Shown here: piece after piece, positions 7,154-13,549 of the stretch
How the letters are laid out: every line of letters starts with the position of its first letter
Numbering within the stretch: position 1 is the stretch's first letter
Origin: Gammaproteobacteria bacterium
Lineage (GTDB): Bacteria > Pseudomonadota > Gammaproteobacteria > Chromatiales > Chromatiaceae
Length of the DNA: 13,549 nt
Direction: 5' to 3'
NCBI GenBank assembly: GCA_020630035.1
Contig: JAHDCB010000030.1
Span: forward strand, 1-13,549
The notes under the pieces: model-generated
Databases searched by the model: none
What the model was told of the DNA's origin: nothing
The model's input: the letters and a program-made list of their open reading frames with translations, nothing else
Program-made: the position numbers and the translations under genes

Positions 7154-7787
7154 TCCTGTTGCTACAGACCATAAAACCCGCATGGTTGCGGGTTTTACTT
7201 TGTTAGAACTGCTGGTTGCAATGGCAGTATTTGCTATTGTATCTGTCTCGGTATACGCTGCGCTGTCGCAGATGATATTGTCACGTTCGGTGTTACAGGC
7301 ACGTTATGCGGATCTGGCAGACCTGCAGCGCGTGCTGGTGTATTTGGAACGAGATATCACCCAGGCGGTTGCCCGCCCGGTCAAAGGGCCATATGGCGAT
7401 AAAATAGCGGCACTGCATCTGGTGAGCGGGGCCGAACTCAGCCTGACCCGTACAGGTGCTGTAACTTACCAGTCAGTGGACAATAGCTTATTGCGGGTGC
7501 GTTACCAGATGGACGGTGATGTGGTACAGCGTGGTGTTGCGACGGTGCTGGATCAGGCGCAGGACTCCCGGTTTGACGAACGTCAACTGGTTGATCAGGT
7601 CGCATTGTTTGAATTGTCGGTGTTTGATCAGGGTACCTGGTATACCGACTGGCCGCAGACAGATCGGGATGCAGTAACCCCCGATCTGACTCGTTTGCCG
7701 CAGGCGTTGCGGGTGCGGATGCAGACACAATCTGGTCGGGTGATACAACATCGACTACCCTTGTTATCCTCATCGGTCAAAGAGTGA
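7137..7787 (+). CDS. gspJ: Type II secretion minor pseudopilin GspJ
   Basis: GspJ is the second minor pseudopilin of the tip complex. The protein has 216 residues. Prepilin peptidase cleavage is expected at AG/FTLLELLVAM, after G19, with Glu at +5. A hydrophobic helix is followed by a soluble domain with conserved GspJ features such as LERDITQAVARP and, near the end, LPQALRVRM. The start is GTG at 7137, inside the gspI 3' end. ATG at 7182 is possible, but it would leave a leader of only MVAG without the basic residues that prepilin leaders carry, so I prefer GTG. The stop overlaps the ATG of gspK by one base. Confidence 0.88.
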   Translation: MQKIVDPVATDHKTRMVAGFTLLELLVAMAVFAIVSVSVYAALSQMILSRSVLQARYADLADLQRVLVYLERDITQAVARPVKGPYGDKIAALHLVSGAELSLTRTGAVTYQSVDNSLLRVRYQMDGDVVQRGVATVLDQAQDSRFDERQLVDQVALFELSVFDQGTWYTDWPQTDRDAVTPDLTRLPQALRVRMQTQSGRVIQHRLPLLSSSVKE

Positions 7788-8734
7788 TGAGACAACAAGG
7801 TGTCGCACTGATTACTGTATTGTCAGTACTGGCCGTGGTGGCGACCTTGTCCACGGCAGCTTTATTGTGGCAACAGACCGGGTTGCAACGGACAGAACAG
7901 GTTTTGCACGGTAGTCGCACGCAGGATTATGTGGATGCCATGGCCGCCTGGGCAGAAACGATTCTGTTACGTGATCAGCGCACCAGCAAGACAGATAACC
8001 TGCAGGAAAGCTGGGCATTGCGTCTGCCGCCGCTGACATTAGGGCAGGGTGTCATCTATGGTCAGTTGGAAGATATGCAGGGCCGCTTTAACCTGAACAA
8101 CCTGGTCGCAGAGGGTAAGTTTCAACCACTGGAAGCGGCGCGTTTGCAACGTCTGCTGGTAGCTGCAGAGGTGGATGCCGATGTTGCACAACAGATTACT
8201 CATGCCCTGCGTGACTGGCTGGATGCTGATCAGGAAGAAACCTTACCCGGGGGCGCAGAAGATTATTATTATCTGGCGCTGACGCCGGCGCGACGGTCAG
8301 CGGATCAGCCACTACTCAGCGCCACTGAATTATTATTGTTGCGCGGGATGACCCCGGAGATCTGGCAGAAGATCGCACCCTATGTCACGGCACTGCCGGG
8401 TTATCAGCCAGTGAATGTGAATACGGCACCCAGGGTGGTATTGCAAAGCCTGTCGGAAGATATGACAGAGATGTTGGTTGAAGATATTCTGGATCGTCGG
8501 CTGACCGATCCGTTTGTGACAGTTGATGCCTTTCTGGCCTTTCGTAAGCAACAGCAGCTTGCAGATGACAAACTTCCTGAGCTGAAAAAAACCTCGCTCA
8601 GTGTGGCCAGTCAGTTTTTTTTATTACGCGGTAGTGCACAGATTGCAGAACAAATGATACAGACCTTGATGTTAATCCAGCGTAGCGCGCAGCATGCTGC
8701 GGTGATTCAACGCAGCTCAGGTGCGAATTTGTGA
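7787..8734 (+). CDS. gspK: Type II secretion minor pseudopilin GspK
   Basis: GspK is the largest minor pseudopilin and is placed at the very tip of the pseudopilus, where it limits or primes assembly. The protein has 315 residues, usual for the family. The leader is MRQQG, with cleavage before VALITVLSVLAVV. The +5 Glu is replaced, as is normal for GspK. DMQGRFNLNNL and VNVNTAPRVVL (from residue 209) are family hallmarks. The ORF could extend one codon to GTG 7784, but ATG 7787, overlapping the gspJ TGA, fits better. A run of eight T at about 8615-8622 lies in the coding sequence without breaking the frame. The stop overlaps the GTG of gspL (GTGA). Confidence 0.9.
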   Translation: MRQQGVALITVLSVLAVVATLSTAALLWQQTGLQRTEQVLHGSRTQDYVDAMAAWAETILLRDQRTSKTDNLQESWALRLPPLTLGQGVIYGQLEDMQGRFNLNNLVAEGKFQPLEAARLQRLLVAAEVDADVAQQITHALRDWLDADQEETLPGGAEDYYYLALTPARRSADQPLLSATELLLLRGMTPEIWQKIAPYVTALPGYQPVNVNTAPRVVLQSLSEDMTEMLVEDILDRRLTDPFVTVDAFLAFRKQQQLADDKLPELKKTSLSVASQFFLLRGSAQIAEQMIQTLMLIQRSAQHAAVIQRSSGANL

Positions 8735-9927
8735 CCAAGGCACGCTTCTTTTTATACTGGCGCGAACAAGGACCGATGGCTTGGTGTCGTACCGGCACAG
8801 CGTCTGCGTCCGGCGTGGCTGAGCCGGCCCAACTGGCTGGCCTGGTGGGTAATACCCGGTTGATCGTGATATTACCGTGTCTGCATATTTCGATGCATGC
8901 ACCTCGTTTGCCGACGCGCAGTGAGCGGCGCATTCGTGAAGGTTTGCCATACGCACTGGAAGAAGAGCTCGCCTGCGATTTAGAAGACAACCATTTTGCA
9001 TTCCGCAGGATGGTGGGCAAGCTGGTGCATACGGCAGTCATTCGCCGGGCAGTGCTGGAAGGCTATCTGCAGCGGATGCAGACGCTTGGCCTGCAACTAG
9101 GTCAGTTGATTCCGGAGGCCTGTCTGTTTGCGGGCGAAGAGCCGGTGATTGTATTGCAGGACGAAACCTTCACCCTGATGCCGGGGATCACGGAGGTCTT
9201 TTGTGGCCCGATCACACAAGTGGCAGATCTGGTCTCTGCGCTGACCAGGCAACCTGTCGTCTGGGATTTTCGTCTACAGACACGTGAGCCATTGGCGGCG
9301 CTTGAAGGGTGTCGACGTGCCGTTGCAGCAGACAGTGCGCAGCAAGAACTGGTGCAAGCTGTGGTGAACTATGCTCCCTTACAGATGATTGATCTGTTGC
9401 AGGGTGATTATGCCGTCGCTGCGGACTCGCTGAACTGGCAATATTCGCGCTATGCTGCGGTGGTTGCGGTCCTGATCTCTGTGGTTGGCCTGCTGACATT
9501 GGGGTTACGCCAGGATGCGCTGGAGACGCGTTATCGCGACCTGGTGGCACAGGCGGAACAGGTGTATCGCACCACCTTCCCGCAGGCGAAACAAGTGGTG
9601 GATCCACGTGCCCAGATGCAGCAGCAGGTACAGCGTTTACAACAAGCGGCAGCGGCGCGTAGTACCGATTTTATTGGCTTGTTAGCCAATACTGGTGAAG
9701 TATTACAACGCTTCGGTAAGGGACGCATTACCCGTTTGTCGTTTGACCAGGGCCGGCTGCGAGTCGATTTGCGTGTGCCGGCTGAGTCAGTGATTCAGCA
9801 ATTGGTGGCAGCACTCCGGGCATTGCATACAGTGACAGTGGCGCTGGAACCAGTTCGTCGGGATAAACAGCAGTCTGTTGCAACTGTCTGGATACAACCG
9901 ATACAAGGGCAGGAGAGTATACGATGA
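8731..9927 (+). CDS. gspL: Type II secretion inner-membrane protein GspL
   Basis: GspL recruits the ATPase GspE to the inner-membrane platform and pairs with GspM. The protein has 398 residues. The N-terminal cytoplasmic actin-like domain contains LPYALEEELA (residues 72-81), a hallmark of the family. A single membrane helix lies at about 241-260 (YAAVVAVLISVVGLLTLGLR). The periplasmic part begins with a helical stretch and ends in a ferredoxin-like fold region (RITRLSFDQGRLRVDL). The start is GTG at 8731, overlapping the gspK stop by four bases. The stop overlaps the gspM ATG by four bases (ATGA). Both junctions imply translational coupling. Confidence 0.9.
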   Translation: MTKARFFLYWREQGPMAWCRTGTASASGVAEPAQLAGLVGNTRLIVILPCLHISMHAPRLPTRSERRIREGLPYALEEELACDLEDNHFAFRRMVGKLVHTAVIRRAVLEGYLQRMQTLGLQLGQLIPEACLFAGEEPVIVLQDETFTLMPGITEVFCGPITQVADLVSALTRQPVVWDFRLQTREPLAALEGCRRAVAADSAQQELVQAVVNYAPLQMIDLLQGDYAVAADSLNWQYSRYAAVVAVLISVVGLLTLGLRQDALETRYRDLVAQAEQVYRTTFPQAKQVVDPRAQMQQQVQRLQQAAAARSTDFIGLLANTGEVLQRFGKGRITRLSFDQGRLRVDLRVPAESVIQQLVAALRALHTVTVALEPVRRDKQQSVATVWIQPIQGQESIR

Positions 9928-10376
9928 TGGCATGGTATGCTGGTCTGGACCGGGGTATGCGTAAAGGGTTAAATATCCTGTGTTTTATGCTGCTTGCACT
10001 GCTGTTGTATCTTTGGGTCTGGGTACCCTGGACGGCAGCAGTGAAACAGCAACAGGCCCGGGTGACCAGTGCAGAAGAAGACATCCGCTGGTTATTACGC
10101 CAGAGTGCTGAAGTGCACGCCCTGGGGGGTAGCAAAAGTGCGTCTCTCGGTAGTCTGCTGGATACCAGCCTGGATCGTTATCGGTTACGTCCGACACGTA
10201 AAGTGGCGGATCCGCGTACGGGTGAATGGCAGCTGGACTTCACCGCAGTCGATTTTCGTGATCTGTTGTTATGGCTGAACCGTCTGCGCCAGGACAGTCT
10301 GGCGACGATTGCATCAGCCGATATTAAACGTTTATCTACCGGGCAGGTACAAGCCCATCTGATTTTGACAGAGTGA
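9924..10376 (+). CDS. gspM: Type II secretion inner-membrane protein GspM
   Basis: GspM is a bitopic inner-membrane protein that stabilises GspL in the secretion platform. The protein has 150 residues, close to the family size. The architecture fits: a short N-terminus (GLDRGMRKGL), one hydrophobic helix at about 16-36 ending in VWVPW, a helical linker and a small C-terminal domain with a W-Q-L-D-F-T-A-V-D-F core. GspM sequences are poorly conserved, so the call rests on architecture plus its place between gspL and gspN. ATG at 9924 overlaps the gspL stop. A second ATG follows at 9927. Confidence 0.85.
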   Translation: MMAWYAGLDRGMRKGLNILCFMLLALLLYLWVWVPWTAAVKQQQARVTSAEEDIRWLLRQSAEVHALGGSKSASLGSLLDTSLDRYRLRPTRKVADPRTGEWQLDFTAVDFRDLLLWLNRLRQDSLATIASADIKRLSTGQVQAHLILTE

Positions 10377-10380
10377 CAGG

Positions 10381-11166
10381 ATGCAGCATATTACTCCACC
10401 GGCACGCGCACGACTCTGGCCTTATATACTGATTTTATGCCTGGCATTGATGGGCTTTGTAGTCGCTCTGGTGCCCGTCGGTATACTTTGGGAGCAGCTC
10501 CGGACGCCGCAGATGGAAATTCAGCCGAGTGGCTTACAGGGTACAGTCTGGCAGGGTAGTGCAGACTGGGTTGAGTGGCAGGATCAGTCAGTGCAGGCAG
10601 TACGCTGGTCATTTCACCCCTGGGGATTGTTACGTGGGGTTTGGGAATATCAGGTAGCGTTGCAATACGAAGGCGCGTTAGTGACCGGCTTTGCTGGTGT
10701 CAGCGTCTTTGGCGAGATGCGGGGACGTGAATTGCATACTCAGGCATTGTTACAGGACATGAGTGCCTTGCTCAATCATTCTTCCATGTATCTGCCGGCG
10801 GCGGTGCAGGGAGACTTGCAGCTTGAGGTTGCTGAACTGGTCATACCCGATGCCTGGCCGAGCGCATTGCAGGGGCAGGTCAGCCTGAACAGCCTGGGGA
10901 TCGTCGGAATGGCGGAACTGGGTGACTGGCAGGGGCAATTGTCGCAGACAGATAATCAGGATATCAGGTTGCAGTTTGCCCCTTCAGGCGACGACCTGCT
11001 GCAGGGTGAGGGGCAGTTGCTGCTGATGCCGGATCAGACCTGGCAGGTGACATTGAAATTCCGGCCGGTTCAGGCAGATAGCGAGATCGGTATTGTTGCT
11101 GGTTTGCTGGGTACCGCAGATGATCAGGGATATATCACGATCAACCAACAGGGGAGATTGCATTGA
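10381..11166 (+). CDS. gspN: Type II secretion protein GspN
   Basis: GspN is an accessory T2SS component found in only some systems. Its role is not well defined. The protein has 261 residues with one N-terminal membrane helix (about 12-37) and a large periplasmic part. Family features are LVPVGILW at the end of the helix, SGLQGTVWQGSADWV, and the later FHPWGLLRG segment. The start at 10381 follows the gspM stop by four bases, with CAGG immediately upstream. The stop overlaps the TTG start of the following gene by three bases. Its position after gspM resembles the xps-type operons of Xanthomonas. Confidence 0.87.
   Translation: MQHITPPARARLWPYILILCLALMGFVVALVPVGILWEQLRTPQMEIQPSGLQGTVWQGSADWVEWQDQSVQAVRWSFHPWGLLRGVWEYQVALQYEGALVTGFAGVSVFGEMRGRELHTQALLQDMSALLNHSSMYLPAAVQGDLQLEVAELVIPDAWPSALQGQVSLNSLGIVGMAELGDWQGQLSQTDNQDIRLQFAPSGDDLLQGEGQLLLMPDQTWQVTLKFRPVQADSEIGIVAGLLGTADDQGYITINQQGRLH
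11151..11156 (+). promoter_or_regulatory. Ribosome binding site deciding the gspC TTG start
   Basis: GGGGAG lies six bases before TTG at 11163. It supports TTG as the real start codon and lies within the last codons of gspN, so translation of gspC is probably coupled to gspN. Confidence 0.6.
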
Positions 11167-12065
11167 GCAACTGGCAGTTGGCACAATGGCAGACCTGGGA
11201 CTGGGAAACACCTTGGCTGGTGGGTACCGGACGGTTCATCGTACACCTGATATTACTGAGTTTGGTGATACTGCTGGCCTGGCAGTCAGCCAAGCTGGTC
11301 TGGCTGTGGCAGACAGAAGCAGATGCAGCCAGGGTAGCGGACATTGAAGTGCCGGCAGCACAACAACGGCCACCGCAGAATCCGGCGGTATATGATTTAT
11401 TTCCGGGTGTTGCGAAGCCTAAACCGGTCAGGAAGCGTCCGGCAGCACCGAAAAAACTGCGCCTGAGCTTGCGCGGTGTTTATGCAACCAGTGACCCGAA
11501 GAACGGGCTGGCGTTGATTTCATCGGCGAATGCTGAGCCCCGGAAATATCGTGTGGAAGAGCAAATTCAAAAAAATGTCAATCTGCACGAAGTGTATGCG
11601 GATTATGTCGTCTTATTACGCGGTAGTGATTTTATTGAGCTGGCTTTGCCGAAAAATACCAAAGGCATTGAGCCGCTTAGTCCGACATCAGACAGCCCAG
11701 TGGTGACCGGGATGCCGGGAGATCCGGTTATTCTGAAGAAGCCACAGGTAGTACGGAAACTGCAACGTTATCGGCGGCAATTGCAGGATAACCCGATGGC
11801 GATGGGGAGCCTGATCAACGGTGTGCCCGTCATGCGGGCGGGCAAAATCCATGGATTACGCGTTGCGCCAGGTACTGACCCGATGTTACTCAGCCAACTG
11901 GGACTGAAAAAAGGCGATATTCTGCTCAGCCTGAATGATACGTCAGTGAATGATCTCAAAAACCTGCCGGCTTTGTTGGAAACACTCAGCAAAGATAAAC
12001 AGTTTGATCTGATATTAGAGCGGCAGGGTGAAGTACAGACCCTGAATATCTATCTTGAACTATGA
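11163..12065 (+). CDS. gspC: Type II secretion protein GspC, PDZ-containing
   Basis: GspC links the inner-membrane platform to the outer-membrane secretin GspD and helps select substrates. The protein has 300 residues. A cytoplasmic N-terminus is followed by a membrane helix at about 25-49. A Pro/Lys-rich linker leads to the homology region at about 98-162 (LRLSLRGVYATSDPKNGLAL to DFIELAL), which contacts GspD. A PDZ domain occupies about 215-300, with GKIHGLRVAPG and LGLKKGDILLSLND. The start is TTG at 11163 in a TTGA overlap with gspN, supported by an upstream GGGGAG. Its place at the end of the cluster is unusual, since gspC commonly opens the operon before gspD. The 3' end overlaps rsmE by six bases. 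Confidence 0.9.
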   Translation: MSNWQLAQWQTWDWETPWLVGTGRFIVHLILLSLVILLAWQSAKLVWLWQTEADAARVADIEVPAAQQRPPQNPAVYDLFPGVAKPKPVRKRPAAPKKLRLSLRGVYATSDPKNGLALISSANAEPRKYRVEEQIQKNVNLHEVYADYVVLLRGSDFIELALPKNTKGIEPLSPTSDSPVVTGMPGDPVILKKPQVVRKLQRYRRQLQDNPMAMGSLINGVPVMRAGKIHGLRVAPGTDPMLLSQLGLKKGDILLSLNDTSVNDLKNLPALLETLSKDKQFDLILERQGEVQTLNIYLEL

Positions 12066-12800
12066 CCCGGCATAATCGCCCCATAAGGTCTGCACTGCGG
12101 CCAGAGCAGCTAAGGGTGCGGTCTCAGCACGCAGGATACGCGGCCCGAGCCGCACTGGAGTCAGTCCGTACTGCATAGCTTGTGAGCGTTCCTCAGCAGT
12201 CAGCCCACCTTCCGGACCGACCATGATCAGCACAGAGTGAGCTGGTCGACTAACCTGAGCCAGATGTTGCTCAGCCTGAGGATCCAACAACAGCAAGGTA
12301 TGCGATATATCCAATTGTTGCAGCCAGTTGCCGAACACCTGTGCTGACTGTTGTTCCGGTATCAGACTACGACCGGATTGTTCGCAGGCATGGCGGATGA
12401 CACCTTGCCAGTGTGCCTCACGACGGGTTAATTGCGGTCCGCGTAGTTGCACCAATGTGCGTTGGGTAAATAATGGCGTGATCGTCTGTACCCCCAGCTC
12501 CACCGCCTTCTGCAGGCTGAAATCCATACGTTCACTACGCAAAATGCCTAATGCCAATTGTATCTTCAGAGCAGGTGGTGTTTCCTGACGAATACAAGCA
12601 CCGGTAAGAGCTTGCACGGTTTTTTTATTGCAGATGATTAACTCTGCAGCATAATCGCAGCCGCTGCCGTCGAATAAAGTGAAGACCTGACCTGGAGTCC
12701 AGCGCAAGACATGACGAATGCGCTGAGCAACCGCATCCGGCAGCACAACCGTCTGCCCTGGCGTCAGTCGGTCAGCAGAAAACAGTCGCTGTTCGCGCAT
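12060..12800 (-). CDS. rsmE: 16S rRNA (uracil(1498)-N3)-methyltransferase RsmE
   Basis: RsmE methylates U1498 of 16S rRNA on the 30S subunit, using S-adenosylmethionine, and belongs to the knotted SPOUT superfamily. The chosen protein has 246 residues. It begins MREQRLFSADRL with an N-terminal PUA-like domain (RIRHVLRW, GQVFTLFDGSG). The C-terminal domain shows RMDFSLQKAVELGVQTITPLF, EQSGRS, VGPEGGLT and LGPRILRAETAPLAAL, all RsmE hallmarks. The frame is open upstream to 12959, but that extension runs back into pdxH and has no family similarity. ATG at 12800 sits one base after the pdxH stop, so the two genes are translationally coupled. The stop TAG lies within the end of the convergent gspC. 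Confidence 0.95.
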   Translation of the reverse strand: MREQRLFSADRLTPGQTVVLPDAVAQRIRHVLRWTPGQVFTLFDGSGCDYAAELIICNKKTVQALTGACIRQETPPALKIQLALGILRSERMDFSLQKAVELGVQTITPLFTQRTLVQLRGPQLTRREAHWQGVIRHACEQSGRSLIPEQQSAQVFGNWLQQLDISHTLLLLDPQAEQHLAQVSRPAHSVLIMVGPEGGLTAEERSQAMQYGLTPVRLGPRILRAETAPLAALAAVQTLWGDYAGS

Positions 12801-12801
12801 C

Positions 12802-13437
12802 TCAGGGCGCCAGACGTTGGATCTGCCAGTGCTGCCCCTGGCGCTGATACACAAACCGGTCATGCATCCGGCTGGCGCGTCCTTGCCAGAACTCCATCTG
12901 ATCAGGCTGAATACAAAAACCACCCCAGTCTTGAGGAACAGGCACTGCCTGATCAGCAAAGCGTGTCATGGCAGCCTGAAAGGCATCCTCCAGTTCTGCG
13001 CGCGATGTCAGCTCAGAACTTTGTTGTGCTGCCCAGACAGCTAGCTGGCTGTCACGTGGGCGAGACAGAAAATAATCTGCGGACTCTGCTGGTGTCAGCT
13101 TATGTGCGATGCCTTGTACACGCACCTGGCGTTCCAGGTGTAACCACTGAAACAACAAGGCCGCCTGAGGGTTATCCGCCAGGTCACACCCCTTCTGGCT
13201 TAGATAGTGAGTAAAAAAGACAAAGCCTTTTGCTGTGAGCGCCTTCAATAACACAGTACGTACTGATGGCATGCCTTGTGCATCAACGGTAGCTAACGTC
13301 ATCGCATTTTCAACTTCTGCGGTAGTATCCCGTGCCTCAGTGAACCAGAGAGAAAACTGATCCAGTGGATCTGCTCGCAGATCTTTGCGTGACAGACTGG
13401 AACGCAGATAAGGTTGTCGGCATTGTGTTAAGTCCAT
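12802..13437 (-). CDS. pdxH: Pyridoxamine/pyridoxine 5'-phosphate oxidase
   Basis: PdxH is a cytoplasmic FMN enzyme that oxidises pyridoxine or pyridoxamine 5'-phosphate with oxygen to pyridoxal phosphate, the active form of vitamin B6. The protein has 211 residues, usual length. Family motifs are visible in order: NAMTLATVDAQGMPSVRTVLLK (substrate and FMN contacts), GFVFFTHYLSQKG, FQWLHLERQVRVQG, SRPRDSQLAVWAA, WGGFCIQPDQMEFWQGRASR and RMHDRF (Arg and His of the active site), ending in the standard WQIQRLAP. The start at 13437 gives the usual N-terminus (LRSSLSRKDL). Only a weak ribosome binding site is seen. It is followed by rsmE after one base. Confidence 0.95.
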   Translation of the reverse strand: MDLTQCRQPYLRSSLSRKDLRADPLDQFSLWFTEARDTTAEVENAMTLATVDAQGMPSVRTVLLKALTAKGFVFFTHYLSQKGCDLADNPQAALLFQWLHLERQVRVQGIAHKLTPAESADYFLSRPRDSQLAVWAAQQSSELTSRAELEDAFQAAMTRFADQAVPVPQDWGGFCIQPDQMEFWQGRASRMHDRFVYQRQGQHWQIQRLAP

Positions 13438-13549
13438 AACAGGTCTGATCTCATTGACGGCTATTGCACTTGGTTGATAACGTGATTATATCAGTACGTG
13501 AATATTCATCAGGCTACCATATTCGGTGCACGCTGGATTTGCGGCTATC
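13438..13549. other. Intergenic right edge upstream of pdxH
   Basis: This 112-base stretch holds the candidate pdxH promoter. No coding frame is recognisable and no start of a divergent gene is seen before the window ends. Confidence 0.5.
13485..13512 (-). promoter_or_regulatory. Candidate sigma-70 promoter for pdxH-rsmE
   Basis: On the minus strand a perfect TATAAT (-10) lies at 13490-13485. A weak -35 (CTGATG, 13512-13507) lies 16 bases upstream. Transcription would start near 13477, giving a leader of about 40 bases before the pdxH ATG. The -10 is strong but the -35 matches only three of six, so activity may depend on an activator. Confidence 0.45.

Noticed and set aside
8615..8622. Run of eight T in gspK as a programmed frameshift or phase-variation site
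   Set aside because: The frame is intact on both sides and continues into conserved length. No alternative product is evident, and a single homopolymer of this length is weak evidence.
8621..11628. A 16-base identical string (TTATTACGCGGTAGTG) in gspK (8621-8636) and gspC (11613-11628)
   Set aside because: Both encode the short peptide LLRGS in normal frames. There is no palindrome and no extended similarity, so coincidence is most likely.
12801..12959. N-terminal extension of rsmE to 12959
   Set aside because: It is antiparallel-free overlap with pdxH in another frame and shows no RsmE similarity. ATG at 12800 right after the pdxH stop matches the family.
12711..13214. Plus-strand open frame of 167 codons antisense to rsmE and pdxH
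   Set aside because: It lies opposite two well-conserved genes and shows no domain, signal or ribosome binding site.
1..13549. CRISPR array, tRNA or rRNA genes, or a complete insertion sequence
   Set aside because: I saw no regularly spaced repeats, no tRNA-like cloverleaf or rRNA sequence, and no transposase reading frame.

Overview
The window looks like a chromosomal stretch of a gammaproteobacterium. It carries complete housekeeping genes (xseA, def, rsmE, pdxH) and part of a type II secretion (T2SS) operon that includes gspN and a PDZ-type gspC. I do not try to name a genus. All genes are intact except that one is interrupted in frame by a repeat element. Genes are tightly packed and many overlap.

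Layout. Positions 131-1477 (minus) hold xseA, the large subunit of exonuclease VII. It is divergent from def (1513-2025, plus; peptide deformylase). Next come two tandem paralogous ABC exporters of the cyclic-peptide/siderophore type (SyrD/PvdE-like; 2143-3762 and 3769-5523). They are followed by two predicted thioredoxin-fold lipoproteins: a DsbA-like protein with CPHC (5538-6173) and a protein with WCIWC (6235-6771). Then comes a T2SS block in the order gspI-J-K-L-M-N-C (6731-12065), where every junction is an overlap or a gap of a few bases. On the minus strand, pdxH and rsmE form a coupled pair transcribed toward gspC, and rsmE overlaps the end of gspC by 6 bases.

The most notable signal is a pair of related interspersed palindromic repeats of about 130 bp (copy A about 2004-2133, copy B about 4735-4862), in the same orientation. 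Copy B lies inside the second ABC exporter gene. It is flanked by TTTAA and adds exactly 117 bases (39 codons) without breaking the frame, so a proline-rich, basic segment sits in the linker between membrane and ATPase domains. Copy A supplies the last codons and stop of def and ends nine bases before the first exporter's ATG. Both contain three consecutive hairpins; the last is a 9-bp stem on a 2-base loop.

Functional reading. The exporters probably form a half-transporter pair, but no peptide or siderophore biosynthesis gene is present. The thiol-redox lipoproteins are joined to the secretion operon by a 41-bp gene overlap, which suggests, but does not prove, a role in folding secreted proteins. 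The T2SS set here is incomplete: gspD, E, F, G and H must lie elsewhere if the system works.
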